Part shown: one piece after another, positions 40,341 to 52,719 of the stretch
Layout of the letters: each line of letters starts with the position of its first letter
Numbering within the stretch: position 1 is the first letter of the stretch
Origin: Zygnema cylindricum
Taxonomy: Eukaryota; Streptophyta; Zygnematophyceae; Zygnematales; Zygnemataceae
Assembly: GCA_037447655.1 (NCBI GenBank)
Contig: JBBHKE010003067.1
Coordinates: 86,159 to 150,158, forward strand
DNA: 64,000 nucleotides
Direction: 5' to 3'
Made by a program: the position numbers and the translations under genes
Notes under the pieces: model-generated
Told to the model about the DNA's origin: nothing
Seen by the model: the letters and a program-made list of their open reading frames with translations, nothing else
Databases searched by the model: none

Positions 40341-41463
40341 TGGAGCTTCCCAAATTGCTCCAAAGGCACACTTCTGTCTCCGAGGGATCTCCTTCTCCTC
40401 CAGATTCTCTTGAAGAAGAAGCTCCCCATCCTCCTCAGAGGACTCATCCTTGGTTTCTCTTGTCAATTTAGTAACCACAAGTGCCTTTTTTTTCCCTCCG
40501 GAAGAACCCCCTCCACGGTTCTCTTGGAGCCTCAGCTCCGACAACTTGACACAGTCTGCGATGAAATGTCCCGGCTTTTTGCAAAAACGACAAAGACCCT
40601 TTGGGGGCCTCGGTCCCCAAAAATTATCTCTTTCCCCTCTATAAGGTTTCTTTGGTTCCTTCCCCCATCGGTCCCCTCCTGCTGCTAGAGCTTGAATGCT
40701 CTTTCCTCCTCTCCTAATCTCCATTGTGTTTTCCTGCACAAGTATCATTTTAACCACGGTGTTCTTTTTCTATGAACTATCAGGCATTTCTTGTACTTCG
40801 TACACTATATTCTCAAACTCATTCGGTAACTTCATGATAAGAGTGTTAACTTTCATTTTCATTGTGCCTTTCCACCCGGCACTTTCCATCTCTATATACA
40901 AACAAAAAATATCATTACAGTAATCTAACATCTTTCCTCCTTTGTAAGTGTAACCACTAGTTTTTGCTCAGCCAACTGGAGCTGTTGAATAGTTCCAGCT
41001 CTATAAATCTCCACCAAACTCACCCACAACTCCTTGGCCTTGTAAATGTGAAGATGAGGGGTGGCCAAAGCTTGAGTGAGTTGCCTCAGAATGAAGTTTT
41101 TGCAGCCATGTTTACATCCTCCCACATTTGAGTATTGTTCTCCACGGTCTTCACGATCGCCACTCCCGATAGTGTGGCAATAGGAGTGAGGGGTGTCTCT
41201 TTCCCTTTCTCTTTTTCAAACACACTGCTGTCCCCATCATCTGCCTCCTCCGCTGAGGAAGCCGTAGCTGTAGGAAACCTTACTCCTCCAAATCCTGGTG
41301 GAGTTCCTGAAAGTGGACGTTTCACTTGTCCATTGACGATACCCCAGTATCATTTTTCGCACAAAGCTCCCATCATCATGGCCTCCCAATAGATGAACCC
41401 AGATCCATTGAACGTGGGTACCCTAGAGGGTGGGCCCATAACCTGCAATTCTGTGTCCTCCAT
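40329..41463 (-). pseudogene. gag: Copia-C1 Gag
   Basis: The start ATG is at 41463-41461, inside LTR 2. MEDTELQ is followed by the PBS-encoded VMGPPSRV. TGA interrupts codon 38 (41350-41352). A frameshift near 41095-41120 follows the PIATLSGVAI stretch. The C-terminal part (40329-40757) keeps the knuckle CRFCKKPGHFIADC and the acidic EESSEEDGELLL-like tail. Confidence 0.88.
41428..41443 (-). promoter_or_regulatory. Copia-C1 primer-binding site
   Basis: On the minus strand GGTTATGGGCCCACC begins right after the LTR. It is identical to the Copia-B PBS and complementary to the initiator tRNA-Met anticodon arm. Copies in C2 and C3 lie at about 46815-46830 and 52684-52699 (C3 has AGTTATG, one change). 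Confidence 0.85.
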
Positions 41464-42491
41464 TGGACTACAGAATACAGGAAGCCTCTAGATAGTGATT
41501 AACTAACCCACTAGCAATGGCAACCACGGCTACCAAAGCAGACAAACGGACAATCTGACTGCACCCCTGTGCATCGTGGACTCCCCTTAGTCCGTAGAAA
41601 AAGAAATCTCTGAAAACGCCCAACTAGGCGATAAGTTATAGGGTGGCAAAAATGCCAATTTATACAAACTCTCAGAGAGAGAGAGGACTATCTACCTAAT
41701 TTTTCCTAAGTCCTAGTTTTTCCTAGTTCTCTCTCATAGCTCCTATCTACTGCCTGTACGAACCAATCCCAACACTGTATAGTACTAGAAAGTACTACTA
41801 CCGATGTACTTTTTGTACGGCCTCTGTACGACAAGGCCATTAAGCAGACGCGTGTCCAATTTTCACTCGTCCGTACGTTATTCGGAATTCCTGCGACCAA
41901 ATGATGTCTCTCCACGTGGCGCCAGGTCATGCCACGTCACTAAATGCCAAAGTGACTATTCCGAGATTTCGGCGATGATATGCGCCGTTAGATTTGACGC
42001 GAAATTTAATCTCAGCCGTAATAAATACTTGCGCGATATTTGTTTCGCTGTCGAAACAAAATGCGCGATATCCATTTCAAATGAGTACAGTACTTCGTTC
42101 TTTGTAAAACTGTATCCATGCGTGGCGTAAAGAGTTTCAGTTAAATCATTTCTGTATAACACAATAGTTTAAATAGTAATGAAACCCTATATCTCCTAAC
42201 GGACTTCTACGACAGACTGGTTAGAGCTAACGGCTATATCGCGCTCTGCCGGTCAGAGTTCGAGTCCTGCCGGACTCAACCTTTTGTTGAGAGTGACTTA
42301 AGTCACTCTTTAGTCCTTCCTATGGAGCTGAGGCAGCCATGGCTCCATTGCTCTCTCTCTCTCCGTAAGTGACTACAACAAGTATGGGGGCGAGAGAGAA
42401 GAGATGGAGGCAGGCAACCTACATTTTCTTTACATGTTTTCCGCTAATTAATTTAGACCTAGAAAATACAATAAAACTACTTATTTCAACA
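41444..42491 (-). repeat. Copia-C LTR 2
   Basis: 1048 bp. The first ~320 bp (41444-41760) are identical to LTR 3 at the matching positions, and the identity continues left into gag to about 41081. The TATA box is at 41659-41664 (minus). Confidence 0.92.
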
Positions 42492-44150
42492 CTCCCTTTA
42501 TTTTCTAGTCTAATTTTAATTTTTCTTTTAAACCACATTTTTCCCTACAATATTTTAATTTGGGAGAGGGCACAGGTTTGGTCATCATGTCAGCCACCAT
42601 TTCCTCATCAGATCTATATCCAAGATTCAATATTTTACTTTCCACTTTTTCTCTTACAAAACTTAATCTTATGTCCATATGTTTAGCCTTAAAATGATGT
42701 TTTGGATTGGCTGCAATTGCTATGGCCGCTTGATTATCACAAAACACTTCATCCACTCCCTCCTTCATATACCCTAGTTCTTGCAGCAAGGACTTGACCC
42801 ACATCAACTCTTTCACAGCAGAAGAAGAGGCCAGGTACTCAGTCTCCATAGTGGACTGAGCAACCACCTTTTGTAGCTTACTGCTCCAAAAGCAAGCACC
42901 TTCCCCAACATACAACACATACCCAGAAGTGCATCGTCTCATAGGTGCGTCCCTATAACTGGCGTCGCTCGAAGTAGTGATGTCAGTGTGCTCCCCTCCC
43001 AAATGTAACCATAACTCTCTAGTTCCCAACAGATATCTCATGACTCTTTTGGCTGCCTCCCAGTCTCTCTTTCTAGGATCATTAAGACTCCTACTGAGTA
43101 CTCCAACTGCTGCCGCTATGTCCGGTCTAGTATAGTTTATAAAATAAATTAAACTTCCTACGACCTATCTATAAGGGATAGACTTCATAAATTCTCTTTC
43201 CTCTGCACTCATTTGATCGTCTAAGATCCTCACTCCTCCTTCTGCACTTATATCACTTCATTTTTTCAAGTCCATAGGAGTGGTACAACTGTTAGAAATT
43301 TCCATCTGAAATTTCTCAAGCATATTACCTATTCCTTCTTTCTGAGTAAGTCTGCTAATCTTCTTCCCCCTATCTCTCTCCATTTGAATCCCCAAAATAT
43401 ATCTTGCTTCCCCTAAATCGTTCATATCAAATCTACTTCTAAGATCTTTCTTTAACTTATTGATCTTTTCCAAAGATTTACTCAACACAAGCTAATCATC
43501 CACATAAATTGCAATAAAAATAACACCATTCTCATCTTCAAACATATAGATAGAATGGTCAGAGCTGATACGGATATATCCCAGACCGGTAAAAAACTCA
43601 TCTAGTTTCTTATTCCAGAGTCGGGGAGCCTGCTTCAGTCCATATAAGGACTTTATGAGCTTGCAGACTTTGCTCTCTTCTCCTTCTTCCACGAACCCCT
43701 CGGGTTGTCTCATGAAAATTTCTTCCTCTACTCACCTTTAAGAAAGGCAGTCTTAATGTCCATTTGGTGTATATCCATGTCTTCCGCTGCTGCCAGACTG
43801 AGGAGAATCCTTACTGATGGGAACTGAACAATTGGAGCAAAGGTCTCCTCATAGTCAATCCCGTCCTTTTGGGTGAACCCCTTCGCTACCAATCGAGCCT
43901 TGTATCTCTCAATGGTATTATCTAGGTTCAGTTTTAGTTTAAATACCCATTTACACCCAATAGGTTTTCTGTCTCGTGGACAATTCGCTACTTCCCAAGT
44001 ATTAGCTTCCATGATAGAAGCCATCTCATCATTTATGGCTCTAATCCATCTTTCTTTCTCTGGACTATTCATTGCCTCCAAGTAAGAATGAGGCTCATGA
44101 GGGTGAGATAGTTAGTTACCTTATGAGCGTTTTGTTTTCCTTGTAAACTT
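42492..44150 (-). pseudogene. Copia-C2 RT-RNase H
   Basis: RNase H is open at 42505-43041 (DITTSSDASYRD, STMETEYLAS, EVFCDNQAAIAI). RT pieces lie at 43258-43488, 43492-43713 and 43728-44081. A stop separates YVDD from the following LVLSKSLEK, and a frame break lies near 43730. The 1045-bp duplication of C1 is absent. Confidence 0.88.
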
Positions 44151-44159
44151 TTGCTGCTC

Positions 44160-45755
44160 CTCCTTCCTCCCTCAAACTCCGAAGCTGGAATAGATGGAAG
44201 TCTTGGATTTTCTTCTTACTGTCTCATCGGCTCCCCTGTCCATGGAAACCGGTTCTTGTTCCGCTTCTTCTATCTCCTCGAACTCCATAGAAGTATGTGA
44301 GGTTTGTGGTGAGTCTTCTGTATCTCGGATCTCCGTGAATCTGTAATCACGGTTTCACTCATGTCCCTTTCGGGAACGACTGAGTTCTCCTCACTTTTGG
44401 ACTCAAATCTGATTCTTATCTTCTTTGTATATTTGAAAGGTCAAATGACTTCCCTTCATCCATGACAACTAAGTGTTTGATTAGAATGATATATTTTTTT
44501 GCTAAGTCATAGACTCTATATCCCTTAAGATCCTCATCATATCCCACAAAGTATCCAACTTTTCCCTTTGCATTTAGTTTCCAGTTTTTCCTATCTGTGT
44601 CAAGACTGTAAACTTGGCTACCGAATACTTTAAGGTGTGAGATATCTGGTTTCCTTCCAACCCATCTCTCATAAGGTGTCACTCCCTTTACAACTGAGGT
44701 AAGGACTCTATTCTTAATGTAGTTGGCACAGTTCATTGCTTCTGCCCAAAATCTCTTTCCTATTTTCTTGTCTGCTAACATACTGCATGCACTATCTCCT
44801 AGTGTTCAATTTAACCTCTCATCTACCCTATTTGTTTTGGTTTATATGTCACAGTTTTCTGGTGCTGTACTCCCTCATCTCTCACATATTCCTCAAACTC
44901 GTTAGAGGTATATTCCCCCCCATTATCACTCCTTATCCTCTTAATGGGGGTTTCATGCAACTTCTCACTCCAAGCTATATATTCTTTGAAGTAAGTTGAT
45001 GCTTCAGACTTTGTTTTCAGAAAGTAGACTCTACAGTATCTAGACCAGTCATTAGTTGTTGTCATCATAAACCTTTTTCCTCCAACCGAAGGTACTTTTG
45101 CGGGTCCCCAAATATCTGTGTGGACTTAATCTAACACTTTCTCACCTCTATATGTGGCGGCTTTGGGAAAGGGAAGTCTGTGAGCCTTTCCTTGAGCACA
45201 ACCACTACAATCATCCATGATTTCATTATCCCCAAACTGAATGCCATCTACTACCCCAAGCTTTTTCATTTCCCTCAACCTATCAAAATGCACATGCCCC
45301 AACCGCTTATGCCAAATCATCACCTTAGGAACACCAACATAGTAAGCATTCTTCTTTTCATTACTCAGGTTAAGCCTAAACATTCGTTGGCTACCGTTAT
45401 CTGCTGTGAAGTAAACTTCATCCCCATTCTTAGCTGTAAAGACTCCCTTTCTGGTGAAGGTATCAAACTCTTTGTCATCTAACACAGACGTAGAGACAAG
45501 ATTTTTACTCAGCTGAGGAATGTAGAGTACATCTGAGAATGTAAGTATAGTAGTCTTACCCTCCACTAAGACTTTCAGATCTACTGATCCCACTAGATTT
45601 GTAGTAACCACTCTCCCATCCCCATACTCTATCTCTACAATAGGGATCTTTCTTAATTTAGTGAAGAGTTCTTTATCACGACACATATGTATGGATGCAC
45701 TTGAGTCGATGATCCATCCTTTCCTTTGGAGCTTCCCGAATTGCTCCAAGGCCAC
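44160..45755 (-). pseudogene. Copia-C2 integrase and protease
   Basis: The longest piece is 45126-45755: WIIDSSASIHMC (Gly of the protease motif changed to Ser), LVSTSVLDD, IWHKRLGHVHFDRL and CSGCAQGK. The integrase core continues in broken frames at 44823-45068 (RSDNGGEYTS) and 44416-44781 (LADKKIGKRFWAEAMNCANY). Stops near 45125 and 44820 inactivate it. Confidence 0.88.
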
Positions 45756-45779
45756 ACTTCTGTCTCCGAGGGATCACCT

Positions 45780-46850
45780 TCTCCTCCAAACTCTCGTCAA
45801 GAAGAAGCTACCCATCCTCCTCAGAGGACTCATTCTTGGTTTCTCCTGTCACTTTAGTAACCACAAGTGCCTTTTTCTTCCCTCCGGAAGAATCCCCTCC
45901 ATGGTTCTCTTGGAGCCTCAGCTCCGACAGCTTGACACAATCTGCGATGAAATGTCACGGCTTTTTGCAAAAATGACAAAGACCCTTTAGGGGCCTCGGT
46001 CCCCCAAAATTATCTCTTTCCCCTCTATACGGTTTCTTTGGTTCCTTCCCCCATTGGTCCCCTTCTGCTGCTAGAGCTTGAATGCTCTTTCCTCCTCTCC
46101 TAATCTCCATTGTGTTTTCCTGCATAGGCATCATTCTAACCACGGTGTTCCATTTCCATGAACTATCAGGCATTTCTTGTACTCGGTACACTATGTTCTC
46201 AAACTCATTAGGTAACTTCATGATAAGAGTGTTAACTTTCATTTTCATTGTGCCTGTCCACCGGGCACTTTCCATCTCCATATACAAATAAGAAAGATCA
46301 TTACAGTAATCTAACATCTTTCCTCCTTTGTAAGTGTAACTCACTAGTTTTTGTTCAGCCAACTACAGCTCTTGAATAGTTCCAACTCTATAAATCTCCA
46401 CCAAACTCACCCACAACTCCTCGGCCTTGTAAATATGAAGATGAGGGGTGGCCAAAGCTTGAGTGAGGTGCCTCAGAATGAAGTTTTTGCAGCCATGTTT
46501 ACATCCTCCCACATTTGAGTATTGTTCTCCACGGTCTTCACGATCGCCACTCCCGATAGTGTGGCAATAGGAGTGAGGGGTGTCTCTTTCCCTTTCTCTT
46601 TTTCAAACACACTGCTGTCCCCATCATCTGCCTCCTCCGCTGAGGAAGCCGTAGCTGTAGGAAACCTTACTCCTCCAAATCCTGGTGGAGTTCCTGAAAG
46701 TGGACGTTTCACTTGTCCATTGACGATACCCCAGTATCATTTTTCGCACAAAGCTCCCATCATCATGGCCTCCCAATAGATGAACCCAGATCCATTGAAC
46801 GTGGGTACCCTAGAGGGTGGGCCCATAACCTGCAATTCTGTGTCCTCCAT
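45780..46850 (-). pseudogene. gag: Copia-C2 Gag
   Basis: Pieces at 45955-46362 (TYKGGKMLDYCNDLSYLYMEME, knuckle start CHFCKKP) and 46473-46712. The start ATG lies in LTR 3 at about 46850. TGA at codon 38 (46737-46739) is shared with C1. The N-terminal ~80 codons are identical to C1. Confidence 0.87.
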
Positions 46851-47878
46851 TGGACTACAGAATACAGGAAGCCTCTAGATAGTGATTAACTAACCCACTA
46901 GCAATGGCAACCACGGCTACCAAAGCAGACAAACGGACAATCTGACTGCACCCCTGTGCATCGTGGACTCCCCTTAGTCCGTAGAAAAAGAAATCTCTGA
47001 AAACGCCCAACTAGGCGATAAGTTATAGGGTGGCAAAAATGCCAATTTATACAAACTCTCAGAGAGAGAGAGGACTATCTACCTAATTTTTCCTAAGTCC
47101 TAGTTTTTCCTAGTTCTCTCTCATAGCTCCTATCTACTGCCTGTACGAACTAATCCCAACACTGTATAGTACTAGAAAGTACTACTGCCGATGTACTTTT
47201 TGTACGGCCTCTGTACGACAAGGCCATTAAGCGGACGCGTGTCCAATTTTCACTCGTCTGTACGTTATTCGGAATTCCTGCGACCAAATGATGTCTCTCC
47301 ACGTGGCGCCAGGTCATGCCACGTCACTATATGCCAAAGTGACTATTCCAAGATTTTGGCGATGATATGCGCCATAGATTTGACGCGAAATTTAATCTCA
47401 GCCGTAATAAATACTTGCGCGATATTTGTTTCGCTTTCGAAACAAAATGCGCGATATCCATTTCAAATGAGTACAATACTTCGTACTTTGTAAAACTGTA
47501 TCCATGCGTGGCGTAAAGAGTTTCAGTTAAATCATTTCTGTATAACACAATAGTTTAAATAGTAATGAAACCTTATATCTCTTAACAGACTTCTACGATA
47601 GACTTGTTAGAGCTAACTGCTACACCGCGCTCTGCCGGTTGGGGGTTCGAGTCCTGCCGGACTCAACCTTTTGTTGAGAGTGACTTAAGTCACTCTTTAG
47701 TCCTTCTTATGGAGCTGAGGCAGCCATGGCTCCATTGCTCTCTCTCTCTCCTTCATTGACTACAACAAGTATAGGGGCGAGAGAGAAGAGATGGAGGCAG
47801 GCGGCCTACATTTTCTTTACATGTTTTCTGCTTTTTAATTTAGACCTAGAAAATACAATAAAACTACTTATTTCAACA
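46831..47878 (-). repeat. Copia-C LTR 3
   Basis: 1048 bp. On its right it joins directly to RNase H sequence (TATCTCATGACTC) without a PPT, so about 550 bp of the C3 3' end are deleted. Confidence 0.92.
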
Positions 47879-49204
47879 TATCTCATGACTCTCTTGGTTA
47901 CCTCCCAGTCTCTCTTTCTAGGATCATTAAGAATCCTACTGAGTACTCCAACTGCTGCTGCTATGTCCGGCTACAGTTCATAAAATAGATTAAACTTCCT
48001 ACGACCTGTCTATAAGGGATAGACTTCATAAACTCTCTCTCCTCTGGACTTATCTGATTGTCTAAGATCATCACTCCTCCTTCTACACTCCCATCACTTA
48101 CTTTTTTCAAGTCCATGGGAGTGGTACAACTGTTAGCATTTTCCATCTGGAATTTCTCAAGCATATTTCTATTGCTTCTTTCTGAGTAAGTCTGATAATC
48201 TTCTTCCCCCTATCTCTCTCCATTTAGATCCCCAAAATATATTTTGCCTCCTCTAAATCCTTCATATCAAATCTGCTTCTAATATCTTTCTTTAGCCTAT
48301 TGATCTTCTCTAAAGACTTACTTAACACAAGCAGATCATCCACATAACTAGCAATAAAAATGACACCATTCTCATCTTCAAATATATAGATAGAATGGTT
48401 AGAGCTGATACGGATATATCCCAGATCGGTGAGAAACTCATCTTGTTTCATATTCCACTTTCGGGGAGCCTGCTTCGGTCCATATACGGTCTTTATGAGC
48501 CTGCAGACTTTGCTCTCTTCTCCTTCTTCCATGAACCCCTCGGGTTGCCTCATGAAAATTTCTTCCTTTAACTCACCATTAAGAAAAGCAATCTTAATGT
48601 CTATCTTGTGTATTTCCATGTCTTCCGCTGTTGCTTGACTGAGGAGAATCCTTACTGATGGGAACCGAACAACTGGAGCAAAAGTCTCCTCATAGTCAAT
48701 CCCCTCCTTTTGGGTGATCCCCTTCGCTACCAATCGAGCCTTATATCTCTCAATGGTATTATCTGGGTTCAGTTTTAGTTTAAATACCCATTTACACCCA
48801 ATAGATTTTCTGTTTGGAGGACAATCCGCTAGTTCCCAAGTATTTGCTTCCATGATAGAAGCCATCTCATCATTTATGTCTTTAATCCATCTTTCTTTCT
48901 CAAGACTATTCATTGCCTCCGAGTAAGACTGAGGCTCATCTGAGTGAGATAGCTTAGTTACCTTATGAGCGACCTGTTTTTCTTGTATCCTTTTGCTGCT
49001 CCTCCTTCCTCCCTCAAACTTCGAAGCTGGAATGGATAGAAGTCTTAGGTTTCTTCTCATTGTCTCATCGGCTCCCTTGTCCATGGATGCCGGTTCTGGT
49101 CCCGCTGCTTCTATCTCCTTGAGTTCCATAGGAGTATGTGAGGTTTTCGGTGAGTCTTCTGTATCTCGGATCTCACGTGAATCTGCAATCACAGTTTCAC
49201 TCAT
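47879..49204 (-). pseudogene. Copia-C3 RT and linker, RNase H deleted
   Basis: The longest open piece of the array is 48224-49204 (326 codons). It includes the linker (MSETVIADSREI), [39 protein letters not shown] (active site intact) and ends at LEEAKYILGI with a stop. The following fragment (47961-48164) ends in a stop-free junction with LTR 3. RNase H and the PPT are missing. Confidence 0.88.
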
Positions 49205-49371
49205 GTCCTTTTCGGAAACGACCGAGTTCTCCTCACTTTCGGACTCGAATCTGATTTTATCTTCTATATATATTTGAAGGGATCAAATGACTTTTCTTCA
49301 TCCATGACAACTAGGTGTTTGACCAGGATGATATCCTTCGTTGCTAAGTCATAGACTCTATACCCGTTAAC

Positions 49372-50392
49372 TGAAACTCTGAGACCTCCATAGGACCTCA
49401 AAGTATGCAGCTCACACGAAGCCTCTAGGATAACCTTGACCCCTTTGTGTTTCAGCAAGAATAACTGCCACCCTGGCAAACAAAAACTCTGACCACCTTC
49501 ACCCCTGTAAAGGGAAGACTCCCCTGAGTCTATAGCAAAAAGAATCTCTGAATTTGCTCCCCTTAGCAGTAAGTTATGAAAAGTCAAAGTTGACCTTTTG
49601 TATAGGAGCTCTCTGGGAGCGATGGTCTAATCTATCAAAAGTTTCTAAGTCCTATCTCTCTCTAAAAATCTATCTACTGAAGTACGACACCAATCATAAG
49701 AGTGTATCGTACATAAAGGTACATGTGCCGATGTACTTTGTGTACGGCCATTGTACAACATGGCCAACAAGTCGACACATGTCATTTTTGGATTCGTTCC
49801 CGGAATTCCCAAAGATGCCGAAATCCAATGTGATTGTGCCACGTGGCAATTGATGTGACGTCGACCATAAACCGCCGAAAACTCATTCCGCGATCTCGGC
49901 ATGCTTCGTGGCCGTCCGATGAAGTCGGATTACAATCGTGGCCGTCATAAATACTTGCGCACTATTTGTTACGCCTTCGAAACAAAATGCGTGGTATCCG
50001 TTTTGGAAGTTCCGTGGCCGTACATTACAGCTGTATCTATGTCTAAATATTCTGTTGAATGAAAATAGTCTACGTGTTAACATCTAAATAATTATGAAAC
50101 CCTATATGTCCAACCATGATGCCAGACTAACTAGCTAAGGCTACTGGCTATGTTGACGGATGGTAGGTACCAGGTTTCAAATCCAGGGTCCGTCAGTTTC
50201 TATTTTGGTAAATCTACCAAAATCTACAACCCGTAACTCTATCTCTAATCAGCATAGGCAGCCATGGCTCTAGCTTCCTCTTCAACCTTCAGTGACTACG
50301 ACAAGTGTGGGGTGAAGAGAATTAGAGCAGCTGCCTCGGCTTCTGCATTTTGCAAAACCTAGAAAATACTAAAATAACCTTTTATTTCTACA
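49372..50392 (-). mobile_element. Solo LTR, Copia-B-related, inside Copia-C3
   Basis: 1021 bp. In minus orientation it starts TGTAGAAATAAAAGG and ends ATGGAGGTCTCAGAGTTTCA. A perfect 5-bp target duplication TTAAC lies at 49367-49371 and 50393-50397. It interrupts C3 within a conserved GYRVYDLA integrase-linker segment. It holds the tRNA-like block on the plus strand (about 50115-50198, with CCAGGTTTCAAATCC) and the GTAC region. Confidence 0.93.
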
Positions 50393-50397
50393 TTAAC

Positions 50398-51252
50398 ATC
50401 CTCATCATATCCCAGAAAGTATCAAGGTTTCCCTTAGCATCTAGTTTCAAGTTTTTCTTATCCGTGTCAAGAGTGTAAACTCGGCTACCGAACACTTTAA
50501 GGTGTGAAATATCTGGTTTCCTTCCAACCCATCTCTCATAAGGTGTCACTCCCTTTATAGCTGAGGCAAGGACTCTATTCTTAAATGTAGATAGCATAGT
50601 TCATTGCTTCTGCTGAAAATCTCTTTCCTATTTTCTTGTCTGCTAACATATTGCATGCACTATCTCCTAGTGTTCGATTCAACCTCTCAGCTACCCCATT
50701 TTGTTCCGGATTATATGGCACAGTTTTCTGGTGCTCTACTCCCTTATCTCTCAAATATTCCTCAAACTCGTTAGAGGTATATTCCCCCCCATTATCACTC
50801 CTTATCCTCTTAATGGGGGTTTCATGCAACTTCTCACTCCATGTTTTATATTCTTTGAAGTAAGTTGATGCTTCAGACTTTGTTTTCAGAAAGTAGACTC
50901 TACAGTATCTAGACCAGTCATCAGTTATTGTCAGTATAAACCTTTTTCCTCCAACCGAAGGTACTTTTGCAGGTCCCCAAATATCTGTATGGACCAAATT
51001 TAATACTTTCTCACCTCTATATGTGGCGGCTTTGGGAAAGGGAAGTATGTGAGCCTTACCATTAGCACAGCCACGACAATCATCTATCATTTCATTATCC
51101 CCAAACTGAATGCCTTCTACTACCCCAAGGTTTTTCATTTCCCTCAACCTATCAAAATGTACATGCCCCAACCGCTTATGCCAAATCATCAACTTAGGAA
51201 CACCAACATAGTAAGCATTCTTCTTTTCATTACTCAGGTTACGCCTAAACAT
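50398..51252 (-). pseudogene. Copia-C3 integrase
   Basis: The ORF at 50581-51252 has 223 open codons: IWHKRLGHVHFDRL, CRGCANGK, VHTDIWGP, RSDNGGEYTS and EQNGVAERLNRT, all catalytic and zinc residues present. It ends by a frame break at ATAYI and continues in 50398-50597 up to the solo LTR. Confidence 0.9.
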
Positions 51253-52719
51253 TCATTGGCTACCCTTATCTACCGTGAAGTAAACTTCATCCCCAAACTT
51301 AGGTGTAAAGACTCCGTTTCTAATGAAGGTATCAAACTCTTTGTCATCTAACACAGACATAGAGACAAGAGTTTTACTCACCTAAGGAATGTAGAGTACA
51401 TTTGAGAATGTAAGTAAAGAAGTCTTACCCTCCACTAAGACTTTCAAATCTACTGATCCCACTAGATCTGTAGTAACCACTTTCCCATCCCATACTCTAT
51501 CTCTACAGTAGGGATCTTTCTTAGCTTAGTGAAGAGTTCTTTATCACGACACATATGCATGGATGCACCTGAGTCGATGATCCATCCTTCCTGTGGAGGC
51601 TCCCGAATTGCTCCAAGGGCACATTTTTGTCTACGAGGGATCTTCTTCTCCTCCAGATTCTCGTCAAGAAGAAGCTCCCCATCGTTCTCAGAAGACTCAT
51701 CCTTGGTTTCTCCTGTCACTTTTTTAACCACAAGTGCCCGTTTTCTTCCCTGCGGAAAAACCCCCTCCACCGTTCTCTTGGAGCCTCAGCTTCGATAGCT
51801 TGACACAATCTGCGATGAAGTGTCCCGGCTTTTTGCAAAAATGACAAAGACCCTTTGGGGGCCTTGGTCCTCCATAATGATCTCTTTCCCCTTTGTACGG
51901 TTTTTTCGAGTCCTTCCCCTATCGGTCCCCTCCTACTGCTAAAGCTTGAATGCTCTTTCCTCCTCTCCTAATCTCCATTGTGTTTTCTTGCACAAGTATC
52001 ATCATGAACAATGTGTTCCATCTCCATGAACAATCAGCCATTTCCTGTACTCGGTACACTATGTTCTCTTACTCATCTGGTAACTTCATGATAAAGGTAT
52101 TAACTTTCATTTTCATTGTACCTATCCATCCGTCACTTTCCATCTCCATATAACAACAAGAATGATCATTACAGTAATCTAACATATTTCCTCCTTTGTA
52201 TGTGTAAATCACTAGCTTTTGCTTAGCCAACTAGAGCTCCTGAATAGTTACAGCTCTATAAATCTCCAGCAAACTCACCCACAACTCCCCGGCCTTGTAA
52301 ATGTGAAGATGAGGAGTGGCCAAAGCTTGAGTGAGGATCCTCAGAATGAAGTTCTTGGCAGCCATGTTTACATCCTCCCACATTTGAGTATCGTTCTCCA
52401 CGGTCTTCACGGTCGCCGATCCCTATACTGTGGCAATAGGAGTGAGGGGTGTCTCCTCCCCTTTCTCCTTTTCGGACACAATGCTGTCCCCATCATCTGC
52501 CTCCTCCGTTGAGTCAGCCGTTGCTGCAGGAAACCTTACTCCTCCAAATCCTGGTGGAGTTCCCGAAGGTGGACGTTTCACTTGTCCACTAAAGATACCC
52601 CAGTATCGTTTTTCGCACAAAGCTCCCATCATCATGGCTTCCCAATAGATGAACCCAGATCAATTGAAGGTGGGCACCCTAGAGGGTGGGCCCATAACTT
52701 GCAATTCTGTGTCCTCCAT
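51253..52719 (-). pseudogene. gag: Copia-C3 protease and Gag
   Basis: Protease: WIIDSGASMHMC is intact (51462-51770 ORF), then a frame break after EIEYG. Gag: acidic linker, knuckle near 51830-51870, and the N-terminus at 52423-52635, where codon 38 is CGA (Arg), the presumed ancestral state of the TGA seen in C1, C2 and D. The start ATG lies in LTR 4 at about 52719. Confidence 0.85.
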
